From NCBI RefSeq assembly GCF_963676285.1, contig NZ_OY781063.1, positions 2,232,001 through 2,296,000 on the forward strand: a DNA stretch of 64,000 bases, given 5' to 3'. The DNA is from an uncultured Sphaerochaeta sp. GTDB taxonomy: Bacteria; Spirochaetota; Spirochaetia; Sphaerochaetales; Sphaerochaetaceae. Below are positions 10,206 to 18,628 of this stretch, in pieces. How positions within the stretch are numbered: position 1 is the first letter of the stretch; each line of letters starts with the position of its first letter. The notes beneath the pieces are model-generated. The model was not told the origin of the DNA and did not search any database. It saw only the letters and a list, made by a program, of their open reading frames with translations. A program made the position numbers and the translations under genes.

Positions 10206-11276
10206 CTACCTTGTTTGCTGGACGGAGACTGTCTGTCCATCCAGTACCGTATGCTGTCCTCCCACAATGAAGGATACATCTTTATAGGCTGGATCAATGG
10301 CTACATGGGAGTCATTCTCAGCAATGATGTCAAGTTTCTCATAGCATGCTGTGTTAGTCTCTTCATCATATACGTAGAAGGAACCATCGACCGTGCGGTC
10401 CTCTTGCCCAAGGATATATACCCCTTCAATCTGGTTGTAGACGATTCGGATTGTAACGGTCATCCCGGGTACAAATGAGCCGTCTTGCTCATATATGGTA
10501 CTGACCAGTGAGAAGGTATTCGAAGAGGGGTTGATGGATGGTGAGATTGCTTTGAGTCTTGCTTGGGCTAGATGCACTTTGCCCGAGGCATCCGTTCTGC
10601 TTACCTGGATATGCAACTGTTCCTTCTGTGCTTGGATGATGTCGAAATAGTAAGAGGGGATCTGGGCCTTTATACTCAAGGCATCGAGATCGGCTATCAG
10701 GGCAATAGGCTGCTGGGAGGAAGCAACATTCCCCTCTGATGCATACTTTTCAATGACTGTCCCGGATATCGGGGCCTTGATGGCAGTATGCTTCATCTGC
10801 AATTCCGCCAGTTCCCACTGAGCCAGGGATGCATCCCTGTTTGCCTTTGCTTCCTCATAGGCCTGCTCAGTGACTGCCTTTGCCTGAAAGAGTCTCTCAA
10901 CACGTGTGAAGGTTGTTTGGGCTACTGCTTTTGCTGATGCTGCTTGTGCACGCTGTTGCTCATAGGGTTCACTGTCTATCTGTGCCAGTACTTGCTCTTT
11001 CTCAACCTGGTCTCCCAGTTCAAAGGAGACCGTTTCCAGTTTTCCACTAACCAAGGGTAAGAGTGCAACCATATGGTCGCTTTGGACGTGTGCAGTAAGG
11101 GAGATGCTCTCTTGCAGTGTCCCATACTCCGCTTTTGCAGTGGTGACCGGAACCGGAGTAGGGGTTTTCTCTGCAAGGCTCTTGTTCGAGAACTGCATGA
11201 TGCCGTAGGCGATCATGGCCGTACCAAGCAGGAGAATAAAGTAGCGAAGAAAGACGAAGAAAGATCGTTTTCCCAA
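10206..11276 (-). CDS. RND periplasmic adaptor (membrane-fusion protein)
   Basis: About 356 residues from a TTG at 11276, chosen because GAGGAG lies eight bases before it. An in-frame ATG at 11321 would add 15 residues but has no clear SD. N-terminal membrane anchor (FFVFLRYFILLLGTAMIAYG), then barrel-sandwich (lipoyl-like) halves split by a coiled coil: GDQVEKEQVLAQID and APISGTVIEKYASEGNV, the hallmark of HlyD/AcrA adaptors. A beta-barrel part follows with SISPSINPSSNTF. First gene of the efflux operon; it links the pump to the outer-membrane channel. Confidence 0.92.
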   Translation of the reverse strand: MGKRSFFVFLRYFILLLGTAMIAYGIMQFSNKSLAEKTPTPVPVTTAKAEYGTLQESISLTAHVQSDHMVALLPLVSGKLETVSFELGDQVEKEQVLAQIDSEPYEQQRAQAASAKAVAQTTFTRVERLFQAKAVTEQAYEEAKANRDASLAQWELAELQMKHTAIKAPISGTVIEKYASEGNVASSQQPIALIADLDALSIKAQIPSYYFDIIQAQKEQLHIQVSRTDASGKVHLAQARLKAISPSINPSSNTFSLVSTIYEQDGSFVPGMTVTIRIVYNQIEGVYILGQEDRTVDGSFYVYDEETNTACYEKLDIIAENDSHVAIDPAYKDVSFIVGGQHTVLDGQTVSVQQTR

Positions 11277-11366
11277 GGTATTTGCTCCTCTATGAATCTG
11301 AGCAAAACCTATCACAGCCATGAGCTGTAATCAATAGACATGCAATGGCCTCTGTATTAGGGTGCC

Positions 11367-12332
11367 TCAGTACTTCCGCGAGAAATCTACCAGATTCTTC
11401 ATCTTTCTGTCCCCCAGATAGTGGCCCAGGTTCTCTAGGAATAGGGCAAAGACCTGATGTGGGTCACTTTCAGAGAATCCACTTGCATGCGGGGTAATCA
11501 GGACATTCGGGAGTGTCCATAGCGGACTCTCTTCCTCCAGTGGTTCCCTTTGGGTGACATCCAAACCGGTCGCAGCAATATGGCCATCCTTCAAGAGTTC
11601 AACCAAGGCTTCCTCATCGACGAGTGAGCCACGGGCGACATTGATCAGGATGGAGCCTTGTTTCATGCTTTGGAGTCTCTTTCGATCCAGCAGATTCTCG
11701 GTATCGGGAGTTGCCGCAGCGCAAACCGCTACATAATCTGCCTGGGGGAGTAGTTCATCCAGAGAGTCAGAGGTGTAGATTTCATCGACATGTGACGGGA
11801 CCTCCATAGGGGTTCTCTTCACCACAATGACATGCATTTCATGGGCTTTTGCCCGAAGTGCCAAATTTGTTCCAATATCCCCATACCCGATGATAAGCAG
11901 GGTGCTGTCCCACAGGTCCTTTGTAGGCCAGTGGCTCTCCCAGTTCTTTTGCTTCATCTGCTCATGATAGGTCAGGAGGTTATGATTGAACGCAATGATC
12001 ATACCCAAGACATGGTCGGCAATCTGCCTACCGTAGGTCCCTTTCGCATTGGTGAGGATGATATCTTTGTGGACATACAGCGAAGTATCAACAAAGGGGG
12101 TGACCCCACTGCTCTGGGCTTGGAACCAGCGGAGGTTCTTGGCTTCCCTCAGGTCACGAGTTCTTGGAGTGCCTACCAGAATTTCTGCCTTGGCTAGTTG
12201 CTCAACAGTATAGTCTTTCCCTTCAACAACGGTCAGGGAGACCTGGGGGTAACGCTCCTTGAGCAGGGTGATCTCTGCTTCATCGGGGCAGAAATGGGTG
12301 CTGGTAAGAAAGAGTATTTCAATGGTTCTCAT
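11367..12332 (-). CDS. D-2-hydroxyacid dehydrogenase, NAD(P)-dependent
   Basis: About 321 residues. Rossmann motif LLIIGYGDIGTNLA, catalytic Arg region INVARGSLVDEEAL, the following Glu in TQREPLEEESPLW, and His in LITPHASGFS match the D-isomer 2-hydroxyacid dehydrogenase family. Reaction: reversible reduction of a 2-keto acid to a D-2-hydroxyacid. A TTG at 12347 would extend the frame, but AAGGA is correctly placed for the ATG at 12332. It lies downstream of the GGDEF gene on the same strand with a dyad in between (12351-12366). Physiological substrate unknown. Confidence 0.9.
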   Translation of the reverse strand: MRTIEILFLTSTHFCPDEAEITLLKERYPQVSLTVVEGKDYTVEQLAKAEILVGTPRTRDLREAKNLRWFQAQSSGVTPFVDTSLYVHKDIILTNAKGTYGRQIADHVLGMIIAFNHNLLTYHEQMKQKNWESHWPTKDLWDSTLLIIGYGDIGTNLALRAKAHEMHVIVVKRTPMEVPSHVDEIYTSDSLDELLPQADYVAVCAAATPDTENLLDRKRLQSMKQGSILINVARGSLVDEEALVELLKDGHIAATGLDVTQREPLEEESPLWTLPNVLITPHASGFSESDPHQVFALFLENLGHYLGDRKMKNLVDFSRKY

Positions 12333-12350
12333 AACGTATCCTTGCAAACG

Positions 12351-12366
12351 GTATCAGTTTTGATAC
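12351..12366. promoter_or_regulatory. 16-bp dyad upstream of the 2-hydroxyacid dehydrogenase gene
   Basis: GTATCAGTTTTGATAC is a perfect six-base inverted repeat around a four-base spacer, ending about 18 bases before the dehydrogenase start. Spacing and arms resemble the GTATCG-N4-CGATAC dyads near the LAL regulator, with one symmetric base change. It could be an operator or a weak hairpin after the GGDEF gene; no T-run follows on either strand. Confidence 0.4.
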
Positions 12367-12400
12367 AGTACCGGTCATCAGGATAGAATGCAAGCTTCTT

Positions 12401-13564
12401 TTATGAGAGAGAGGATGCGCTGTTGCGTTTTTCCTTGTATAGATTGACATCAGCCTCACTGATCATATCCTCAATACTGGATCCTTTATTCCAAATCTTG
12501 GATCCAATACTCACGGTAAAGCGTTGCATTCCAAGCTCAGGGATGATGATATTTCTCACCTCTTCCTGGATCATTCGCTTCACTCTCAGTGCCTGCATGT
12601 ACTCTGCTTGTGGTATGAGTACTGCAAACTCATCACCACCATAACGGAAGCAGAACTGTTCCTGATCCGATGCATAGAGAATGGCTTTGGCAACGGCAAC
12701 CAATACCTTATCCCCAGCGGGATGCCCATACTCATCATTGATGTTCTTGAAGAGGTCAATATCCATTAGGAGTACAGCATAGGGCCGTTTTGTCCGGATT
12801 GCTTGGGAATGGAGGTGTTTCAATGCACGGTTGAAGGCTCTCTTGTTACCGAGTTTGGTCAGTTCATCGGAGTGTGCTTTCTCATGGGCAATGAGGATAA
12901 TTGTCTCCAACGCGATGCTTGTTAGTAAAGTGATCAATGTAAAACTGATGATTAGTATCTGAGCAATACGCTTGATTCGACCTTGAATGAAATCTGCAGA
13001 ATAATCGACACCTACCAAGCCCACCATGGTGCCGTCACGAGCATCAATGATCGGGCTGTATCCGGTGAGGAAAGAGCCCCATTCAGGATCGGTTTCTACG
13101 TCACTGGCCATGCTTTTTTGTTGTTGGTAGGCCAGAAGTTCAGTAGGATTCATGCCATCAGTACTGCCGAAGGGTGAGAAAAGTTCACTCTCTGGATCTT
13201 CTCCATCCAACACATAGCCACTGGTCTGGTCATCAATATAGCGTCCGGTGAAGATGAAATCAGCATCAGCCTTGCTTTTAATTGACCGCATCATACTATT
13301 AAGCTTTTGGTAGTACGGCCATAGCTCATCATCCTTGTTCAGGTTCTCGGTCTCAGAGAGCTTTCGGTACATGTCGATTTCCATCTCCAGGACAGAGGAG
13401 ATGGTGTGTGCAATATCCACTGCTTTTGATTGTACCTCTTCCGTCAATACAGCTTTTGTGCGGCGTAAGAGATAGAAGGCAGGAAAAGACAATGAAACAG
13501 CAATGCTGAGAAAAAGGATGAGAAAGAGTGTATGTTTCCATGTCAGGATACGACCGGAACTCAT
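12401..13564 (-). CDS. Membrane-bound diguanylate cyclase with periplasmic sensor
   Basis: About 387 residues from the ATG at 13564 (GAGGT upstream). The frame stays open to 13741, but that extension would overlap the divergent gene and lacks a signal-like start. TM1 about 10-32, periplasmic region about 33-200 (Cache-like; it includes FIFTGRYID and VGLVGVDYS), TM2 about 205-230, then a GGDEF domain with DELTKLGNKRAF, MDIDLFKNINDEYGHPAGD and an intact RYGGDEF. This predicts an active cyclase making c-di-GMP. The RxxD product-inhibition site normally five residues before GGDEF is absent (DQEQFCFRY). Confidence 0.92.
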   Translation of the reverse strand: MSSGRILTWKHTLFLILFLSIAVSLSFPAFYLLRRTKAVLTEEVQSKAVDIAHTISSVLEMEIDMYRKLSETENLNKDDELWPYYQKLNSMMRSIKSKADADFIFTGRYIDDQTSGYVLDGEDPESELFSPFGSTDGMNPTELLAYQQQKSMASDVETDPEWGSFLTGYSPIIDARDGTMVGLVGVDYSADFIQGRIKRIAQILIISFTLITLLTSIALETIILIAHEKAHSDELTKLGNKRAFNRALKHLHSQAIRTKRPYAVLLMDIDLFKNINDEYGHPAGDKVLVAVAKAILYASDQEQFCFRYGGDEFAVLIPQAEYMQALRVKRMIQEEVRNIIIPELGMQRFTVSIGSKIWNKGSSIEDMISEADVNLYKEKRNSASSLS

Positions 13565-13718
13565 GGTTTTTATTACCTCATTGTTATAGTTGGAAAGTGT
13601 ATAGGCATTCTTCCTACTTATATCGCATTCACTAGGTGATGTCACCCGTTGCACGGATGAAAACAGGGAAAAAAATGGAAAGTTTTTCCTCTTGTCAGTA
13701 TGTGGGGAAGGACTTACC

Positions 13719-14252
13719 ATGACACACGAGGTACAAAGCATGGAGATGACAAGAGAGGACGCAAGAGAATTGTTGTCCCGTCCGACCTATCGGCGGTTTC
13801 TTGGGGCGTATAGCACAGCCTTTGATCTGAATAGCACTTCCCACGAGCAGTTTCTGCAAGATTTTGTATCACTGGTAGCAGAGACCGAGTATGAGCTGTT
13901 CCATGACTGGGATTCAACCTCATTCCTCGTCCATGATATGCTGCAACCCATCTGTGTCGATTTTCTCCGTGAACGAACCAGAGGCGCAGCTATTTTAGGA
14001 TCCAACGTCTCCTCTGTCCTTTACCGCTCCCGTTTAGTGCAGAACGCCCTCATTGAGTGGGCCGACGAGCAGTCTTTCTCTTTGGACGATGAAGCGCTAG
14101 CCATGTTTGCGTGGTACTGCCACAGCAAATATCACGATTGGTTCATGGGGTTTGCACCGTATGAGCTCCATATGGATGGGTATGACTGGAGGGCAGAGAT
14201 TGCAGTTAAGTGGGCTCACTTTCTTGAGTACTGCAACCGAGGTGGGCATTAG
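13719..14252 (+). CDS. Protein of unknown function
   Basis: About 177 residues. The ATG at 13719 has GGAAGGA six bases upstream; the frame can be extended to a TTG at 13692 without support. The product is acidic, soluble-looking and mostly helical, with many aromatic residues (FAWYCHSKYHDWFMGFAPYE, WAHFLEYC). No signal peptide or membrane segment. I recognise no family. It is transcribed divergently from the GGDEF gene, sharing about 150 bases of upstream DNA, and the good SD and sensible composition make it a likely real gene. Confidence 0.7.
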   Translation: MTHEVQSMEMTREDARELLSRPTYRRFLGAYSTAFDLNSTSHEQFLQDFVSLVAETEYELFHDWDSTSFLVHDMLQPICVDFLRERTRGAAILGSNVSSVLYRSRLVQNALIEWADEQSFSLDDEALAMFAWYCHSKYHDWFMGFAPYELHMDGYDWRAEIAVKWAHFLEYCNRGGH

Positions 14253-14285
14253 GGACGAGAGACAAGCAAGATAGGCAGCGTTCCC

Positions 14286-14750
14286 TTAGTTTTCCTGTGG
14301 GTTTTCAGTAATCACGAGACTCAGTGTCTTTTGGACCATTGCTACGGGAGTATCACCCTCGAGTATTGCTAATCGTACTTCCGATGTGCCTACTGGGATA
14401 GTACTGGTATCAAGTTTCAGGGTGTTTGTCGAGAGAGTAGTTCCTGGAGAATGTGTGGTTAGTTTCTCTCCATCCAAGTACCAGCAGAAGGTGGGAGACC
14501 GTTCATAATCGGTTGTTTCCACCAAAGCAGTGAAGGAGACTGCTTCTCCTCTTTCAACGGATACCATATCCTCATCAAGGCTGTTTTCAGGTGTGACTTG
14601 AATCACCAGTACGCCAAGACTGCCATCAGAGAGTTCAAGCTGTGCCTTCCCGTGCTCTCCAAGTTGCATGAGTAGGTCACTGCATGAGGAGAGTAGAATC
14701 AGCAACAAACTAATAATAATGATGGGAATAATTGCTTTGCTGTTCTTCAT
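14286..14750 (-). CDS. Small lipoprotein with Ig-like domain
   Basis: 154 residues. Type II signal peptide ending LLSSC, lipidated Cys at 23. The mature part has one Ig/PKD-like segment with FCWYLDGEKL, which corresponds to the YAWYVNGE motif of the large lipoproteins encoded at 18.6-24.8 kb and 36.2 kb. GGAGG lies just before the ATG. It begins eight bases after the barrel-like gene and is probably co-transcribed with it, divergent from the LAL regulator. Likely a surface or periplasmic component; function unknown. Confidence 0.8.
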   Translation of the reverse strand: MKNSKAIIPIIIISLLLILLSSCSDLLMQLGEHGKAQLELSDGSLGVLVIQVTPENSLDEDMVSVERGEAVSFTALVETTDYERSPTFCWYLDGEKLTTHSPGTTLSTNTLKLDTSTIPVGTSEVRLAILEGDTPVAMVQKTLSLVITENPQEN

Positions 14751-14758
14751 GGCTCCTC

Positions 14759-15658
14759 CTACCAGTTAATCCGTAAGCCTGCCTCCAGACTCATCAGTAC
14801 CCCAATAGCTCCCTTTTCAAAGAATGAGGAAATACCTGTGGATGTAACTAGTTGGATACCATCATCAGTACCTACCACGAAGGTGGTAGCTACACGGGCA
14901 ATAGGATCCAAATACAAGGTATAACTCTGTGGGCCTCCAGATTGGGCTGTCCACGTAATGATATGTTGCATAATTCCAGCCTCAATGTCGATTGATACCT
15001 TGAGAGCAGGATTCACAAAGAGGGGAATGCCGAGACCCAAGGTGGTTCCAATGATTTGGAAGGAAGATACCAAGCTCGTTGAAGATTTTGGCCTCTGGTA
15101 AAAGAGAGTGGTATAGGGAAGCAGTAAATCAGTATTCTGGGAAGAACCAGAAGAGGAGAAATTGATCTGCAGTTTTCCTCCGAATCCAGTATCATAGGAG
15201 TCGCTGCAGAGTCCTAGAGGTAATATGTACTGGCCCCGTATGTCGATAGATGAAGCCCCAAAGGTTCTCTTTTCTTTCACGGGCTCTTGTGCAAGAACCG
15301 GAGCAACTGTTGCTTTGGAGAATACTTCCCACTTGTTATCCTTGGTATTGAACCTGAAGAGTATTTCTTGTCCCCAGGACGATCCATCGCTGGATTGTTG
15401 GATGGTGAGTATTCCATTGCTTTTGTCAAAGTCCTCAAGGGTAATCAGGGGGGACTTGATATCGGATGTGACCCAAGGGTAGTTGCCCTCCTCACTTATC
15501 CTGTAGCGGAACTGGGTAATTTCAGAGGAGGTTGGACGAAATTCAAGGTACACCGGCTCAGCTGTGAGTATTTGTGGAAGAAGCAGAAGTATAAGCATGC
15601 AGAACACCATCGGTGCTCTGCTGAATGATACAGGTTGTGTCATGAGGTTGTTGTTCAT
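14759..15658 (-). CDS. Secreted protein with probable outer-membrane beta-barrel region
   Basis: About 299 residues from the ATG at 15658; one at 15643 is also possible, and neither has a strong SD. A frame open to 15754 would run through the dyad at 15725-15740, so I prefer the short form. Signal sequence MVFCMLILLLLPQILTAEP. After an Ig-like N-terminal half, the C-terminal half alternates polar and hydrophobic residues in short strands, with many Gly turns and a terminal aromatic (LRINW), as in small outer-membrane barrels. First gene of a two-gene unit with the small lipoprotein. No family recognised. Confidence 0.7.
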   Translation of the reverse strand: MNNNLMTQPVSFSRAPMVFCMLILLLLPQILTAEPVYLEFRPTSSEITQFRYRISEEGNYPWVTSDIKSPLITLEDFDKSNGILTIQQSSDGSSWGQEILFRFNTKDNKWEVFSKATVAPVLAQEPVKEKRTFGASSIDIRGQYILPLGLCSDSYDTGFGGKLQINFSSSGSSQNTDLLLPYTTLFYQRPKSSTSLVSSFQIIGTTLGLGIPLFVNPALKVSIDIEAGIMQHIITWTAQSGGPQSYTLYLDPIARVATTFVVGTDDGIQLVTSTGISSFFEKGAIGVLMSLEAGLRINW

Positions 15659-15724
15659 CACAGTACATACTAGTAGCAAGTTTGTCATGTAATCAAACGT
15701 AAAGAAGGGGTATGTCATGAAAAG

Positions 15725-15740
15725 TATCGCAAGCGATACA
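15725..15740. promoter_or_regulatory. Perfect 16-bp dyad, candidate LAL-regulator operator (left)
   Basis: GTATCGCAAGCGATAC: six-base arms, four-base spacer. It lies about 67 bases upstream of the barrel-like gene start. On that strand a TTGATT (-35-like) follows about 27 bases downstream. The same dyad with spacer GAAG occurs at 18459-18474 ahead of the large lipoprotein cluster. The size suits a dimeric LuxR-type HTH, but the link is inference. Confidence 0.55.
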
Positions 15741-15889
15741 AGAATTATGTGCATATCGAAACTCTAGGCGATGAAATGATGCTGACAGTAATTCTGGTCT
15801 CCAAGAAAAAGGTTTGTCTCATGTAGTAGGTATGATATGATTCCTAGCGAATGTTTATGCATTGATCCAAGAGAAGTTACGGGTGACAG

Positions 15890-18457
15890 ATGATTGAATC
15901 AGAAAAACAGTATTTGCTAAGGCGAGAGGCATTGCAAACTTCCTTGCAATCGATCGAAACAATCCCTTTGATGGTTGCTGTGGCAGCCATAGGGTATGGA
16001 AAAACTACCGCAGTCAACCAATTGATGGAAACGCATTCCCAGTTACGATTTGCTTATGTCAATCTGCCACATGAAACAAGTAATACAGACTATCTATGGA
16101 AGCGAATCATCAAGAGAATTCATCTGGTTGTTCCTGATCTGGGAAGAGAGCTGGATGCAATTCCTGTCCCCCGCACTGTTGAGGAGAGGGAACTCTGCGC
16201 AGAGGTTATCGCATGCGTGCTACGTGATGATCCCTTGGTGTTGGTCTTGGATGATTACCACCATGCAAAAAGCAAAGACTTGGACTTGTTCATAGAGCAT
16301 TTTGCGCAATATCCCAAGCTTGGGATGCATATGCTGGTGCTTTCAAGAACCAACGTATGCTTACCTGTTGATGAGCTGGTACTCAAAGGGAGTTGTAAAA
16401 CGCTCTACGCTGATGCATTTCAGTTCACTCAAGAGGATATCCATACCTACGCTGGATTATGTGGGGTGCTACTCACTCCTGCTCAAGAGTATCGACTACT
16501 TACCATGAGTGAAGGATGGATTGCAGCGATTCATCTTATATTGCAACAGTTTCGTAATACGGGAAGACTTGCTCCCAGTGCATCTCTGTATCGGTTGATT
16601 GCTAGCAGCGAAATACCTCGTTATAGCAAGCAAAAATTCTGGTTGCTACAGATTCTTTCAGCCTTGCAGGAGTTCAATGCCTCCTTGGCAAGTACCGTTT
16701 GTAGGTGTGATATCTCACCCCTGATGGCTGAGCAGTTTGAATATGAGAGTTCATTTATCTACCACGATGAAGAGAACGGGATGTATCGCATGCATCCGTT
16801 ATTCAGGGAGTATTTGCAACAAGAATATGCTAAGCACTTTCAGCAGCAACAGAACAATACAGCACGACTTGACCCCCTTGGGATTGATCTTGAAACCATA
16901 TTTTCCCGTGCAGGAACATGGTATCTTGAGCGACAATCACCCGTCCTTGGTTTTACCTACCTGCTGAAGGCTCATGCCTATGATACCATCATGGAGGAGT
17001 TCTCCAAAGCTTCAAGGAATCGCCTTCTCGATGCAGAACCTTCTTTCATTGTTTCCTTGTTCAATGCCATACCAAAAGAGGTACGTAATCGTCATTTCTA
17101 TCCATGGTTGGCCTATATTGGCTTTTATATCACCAATGTAGACATCACAGCAGCTGATACATTGCTTTCTGAGGTTCAGTCCGCCTTGCATGCAAGGCGT
17201 AAATCGCTTAGCGAACAACAAGTTCAGGCAATTGAAGGTGAGATCACGCTCATGAGAGCTTATGCGTTTTTCAATGATGCGAAGGTGATGGCGCAGTATT
17301 TTCGTGAAGCTTTCAAATTACTCGGGGGACGTTCCCAGATTGCAGATAAGGATAAGATCATTACCTTTGGATCGCCTCATGCCGTGTATCTCTATCATCG
17401 AAAGAAAGGCTGTTTGGAAGTGAATCTGAGAACTGTTGTTGAAATGTTTCCCTTCTATAGTGAGATGGCAGGTGGTTGTGGCAAGGGTTTTGATGATTTG
17501 CTCATGGCAGAGTACCGCTTGGAGCGGGGAGAGATGCAACGTGCAGGGTTGTTTGCCTATCGAGCATTCTACAAGGCATCTTCCCTTGACCAGCATGAGG
17601 TCATGCTCAGCGCCCAATTCTGTCTTGCCCGTCTTGCAGCCAGCAAGGGAGAGATCCAAGAGGCAACATCCATTATGGATTTGCAGAGAGAAAAGATTGC
17701 TGGACTCAATAGTCCTATTCTCCAAGCCTCCTATGATTTGTCTGTAGCCTATATAGCTTCAATGCTGAACAGGCCCGATGACATCGCCCAGTGGATCCGA
17801 AATGGTGAGATAGAGAACACTCCGATTCTCTATCATGCACAGGGGTTCGTGTATCTGGTCTATGGCAAGTATCTGTTGATGCAAAAATCATACATCCATC
17901 TAGAGGTTCTCTGTGAGAAGATGAAGGAGTCCTTCAATACGTTCTCCAACCAGTTGGGGTATCTTCATGCATACATCCAGGAAGCTATAGCAAAGAACCA
18001 TCTGAATGATGCAACCAGTGCAGAGATCTCCCTTATCAGGGCATTGGAGATAGGATTTTCGGATGATTTAATTGTTCCGTTTGCAGAATACAGCTCAGAT
18101 ATCATGGATATCCTTCTCAATGTCAAGAAGCGGTACCAGGCAGGTATGTTGCTTCCCCAGAACGCACAATCCATTGCTTTTTCTACATATTTGGACAAGG
18201 TTATCTCGCTCGTGCTCGATTACTTTGCTACCATGAAAGATAGCCTTGATGATGTAAAGGTATTGAAGCTACTAAGTAGTCGAGAGCTAGAAATCCTTAC
18301 TTTGTTAGTACAAGGAAAAACAAACCAAGCAATTGCGACTCAGCTGTTTGTCGCTGAGGTAACAGTAAGAAAGCATCTGACTGCCCTATACAAGAAATTG
18401 GATGTACGAAAAAGAGCAGAAGCCGTACGACGAGCTCTTGAGCTAGGTATCGTCTAA
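15890..18457 (+). CDS. MalT-like LAL-family LuxR transcriptional regulator
   Basis: 855 residues, the normal size for large ATP-binding LuxR (LAL) regulators. Walker A AAIGYGKTT about 32-40, Walker B LVLVLDDYHH about 119-128, a winged-helix-like and helical-repeat (TPR-like) sensor region about 250-780, and a C-terminal LuxR HTH: LSSRELEILTLLVQGKTNQ and VTVRKHLTALYKKL. Such proteins bind ATP and a ligand, then activate transcription. It sits between the divergent barrel/lipoprotein pair and the four-lipoprotein row, with matching dyads at both junctions, so these are the likely targets. The ligand is unknown. Confidence 0.92.
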   Translation: MIESEKQYLLRREALQTSLQSIETIPLMVAVAAIGYGKTTAVNQLMETHSQLRFAYVNLPHETSNTDYLWKRIIKRIHLVVPDLGRELDAIPVPRTVEERELCAEVIACVLRDDPLVLVLDDYHHAKSKDLDLFIEHFAQYPKLGMHMLVLSRTNVCLPVDELVLKGSCKTLYADAFQFTQEDIHTYAGLCGVLLTPAQEYRLLTMSEGWIAAIHLILQQFRNTGRLAPSASLYRLIASSEIPRYSKQKFWLLQILSALQEFNASLASTVCRCDISPLMAEQFEYESSFIYHDEENGMYRMHPLFREYLQQEYAKHFQQQQNNTARLDPLGIDLETIFSRAGTWYLERQSPVLGFTYLLKAHAYDTIMEEFSKASRNRLLDAEPSFIVSLFNAIPKEVRNRHFYPWLAYIGFYITNVDITAADTLLSEVQSALHARRKSLSEQQVQAIEGEITLMRAYAFFNDAKVMAQYFREAFKLLGGRSQIADKDKIITFGSPHAVYLYHRKKGCLEVNLRTVVEMFPFYSEMAGGCGKGFDDLLMAEYRLERGEMQRAGLFAYRAFYKASSLDQHEVMLSAQFCLARLAASKGEIQEATSIMDLQREKIAGLNSPILQASYDLSVAYIASMLNRPDDIAQWIRNGEIENTPILYHAQGFVYLVYGKYLLMQKSYIHLEVLCEKMKESFNTFSNQLGYLHAYIQEAIAKNHLNDATSAEISLIRALEIGFSDDLIVPFAEYSSDIMDILLNVKKRYQAGMLLPQNAQSIAFSTYLDKVISLVLDYFATMKDSLDDVKVLKLLSSRELEILTLLVQGKTNQAIATQLFVAEVTVRKHLTALYKKLDVRKRAEAVRRALELGIV

Positions 18458-18458
18458 A

Positions 18459-18474
18459 GTATCGGAAGCGATAC
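18459..18474. promoter_or_regulatory. Perfect 16-bp dyad, candidate LAL-regulator operator (right)
   Basis: GTATCGGAAGCGATAC starts two bases after the regulator stop codon and lies about 155 bases upstream of the first large lipoprotein. Arms are identical to the dyad at 15725. A TTGATT follows about 30 bases downstream, as at the left site. A weak terminator is the alternative reading, but there is no T-run. Confidence 0.55.
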
Positions 18475-18628
18475 TGTCTCCTTCTTATATACACTCAGTA
18501 CAATTTGATTGGTATGGCCATATGTCATGCCCAGAAGAATGTGAAGTATCCATGCTCTGAAAAGAAACAAGGCTAGGATAGTTCTCATCACAGTACTGTG
18601 TATGTTAGTAAAAAAGGAGATAGACACA

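Noticed and set aside
13565..13741. N-terminal extension of the GGDEF protein
   Set aside because: Would overlap the divergent gene and puts 59 non-signal residues before the membrane segment; the ATG at 13564 fits better.
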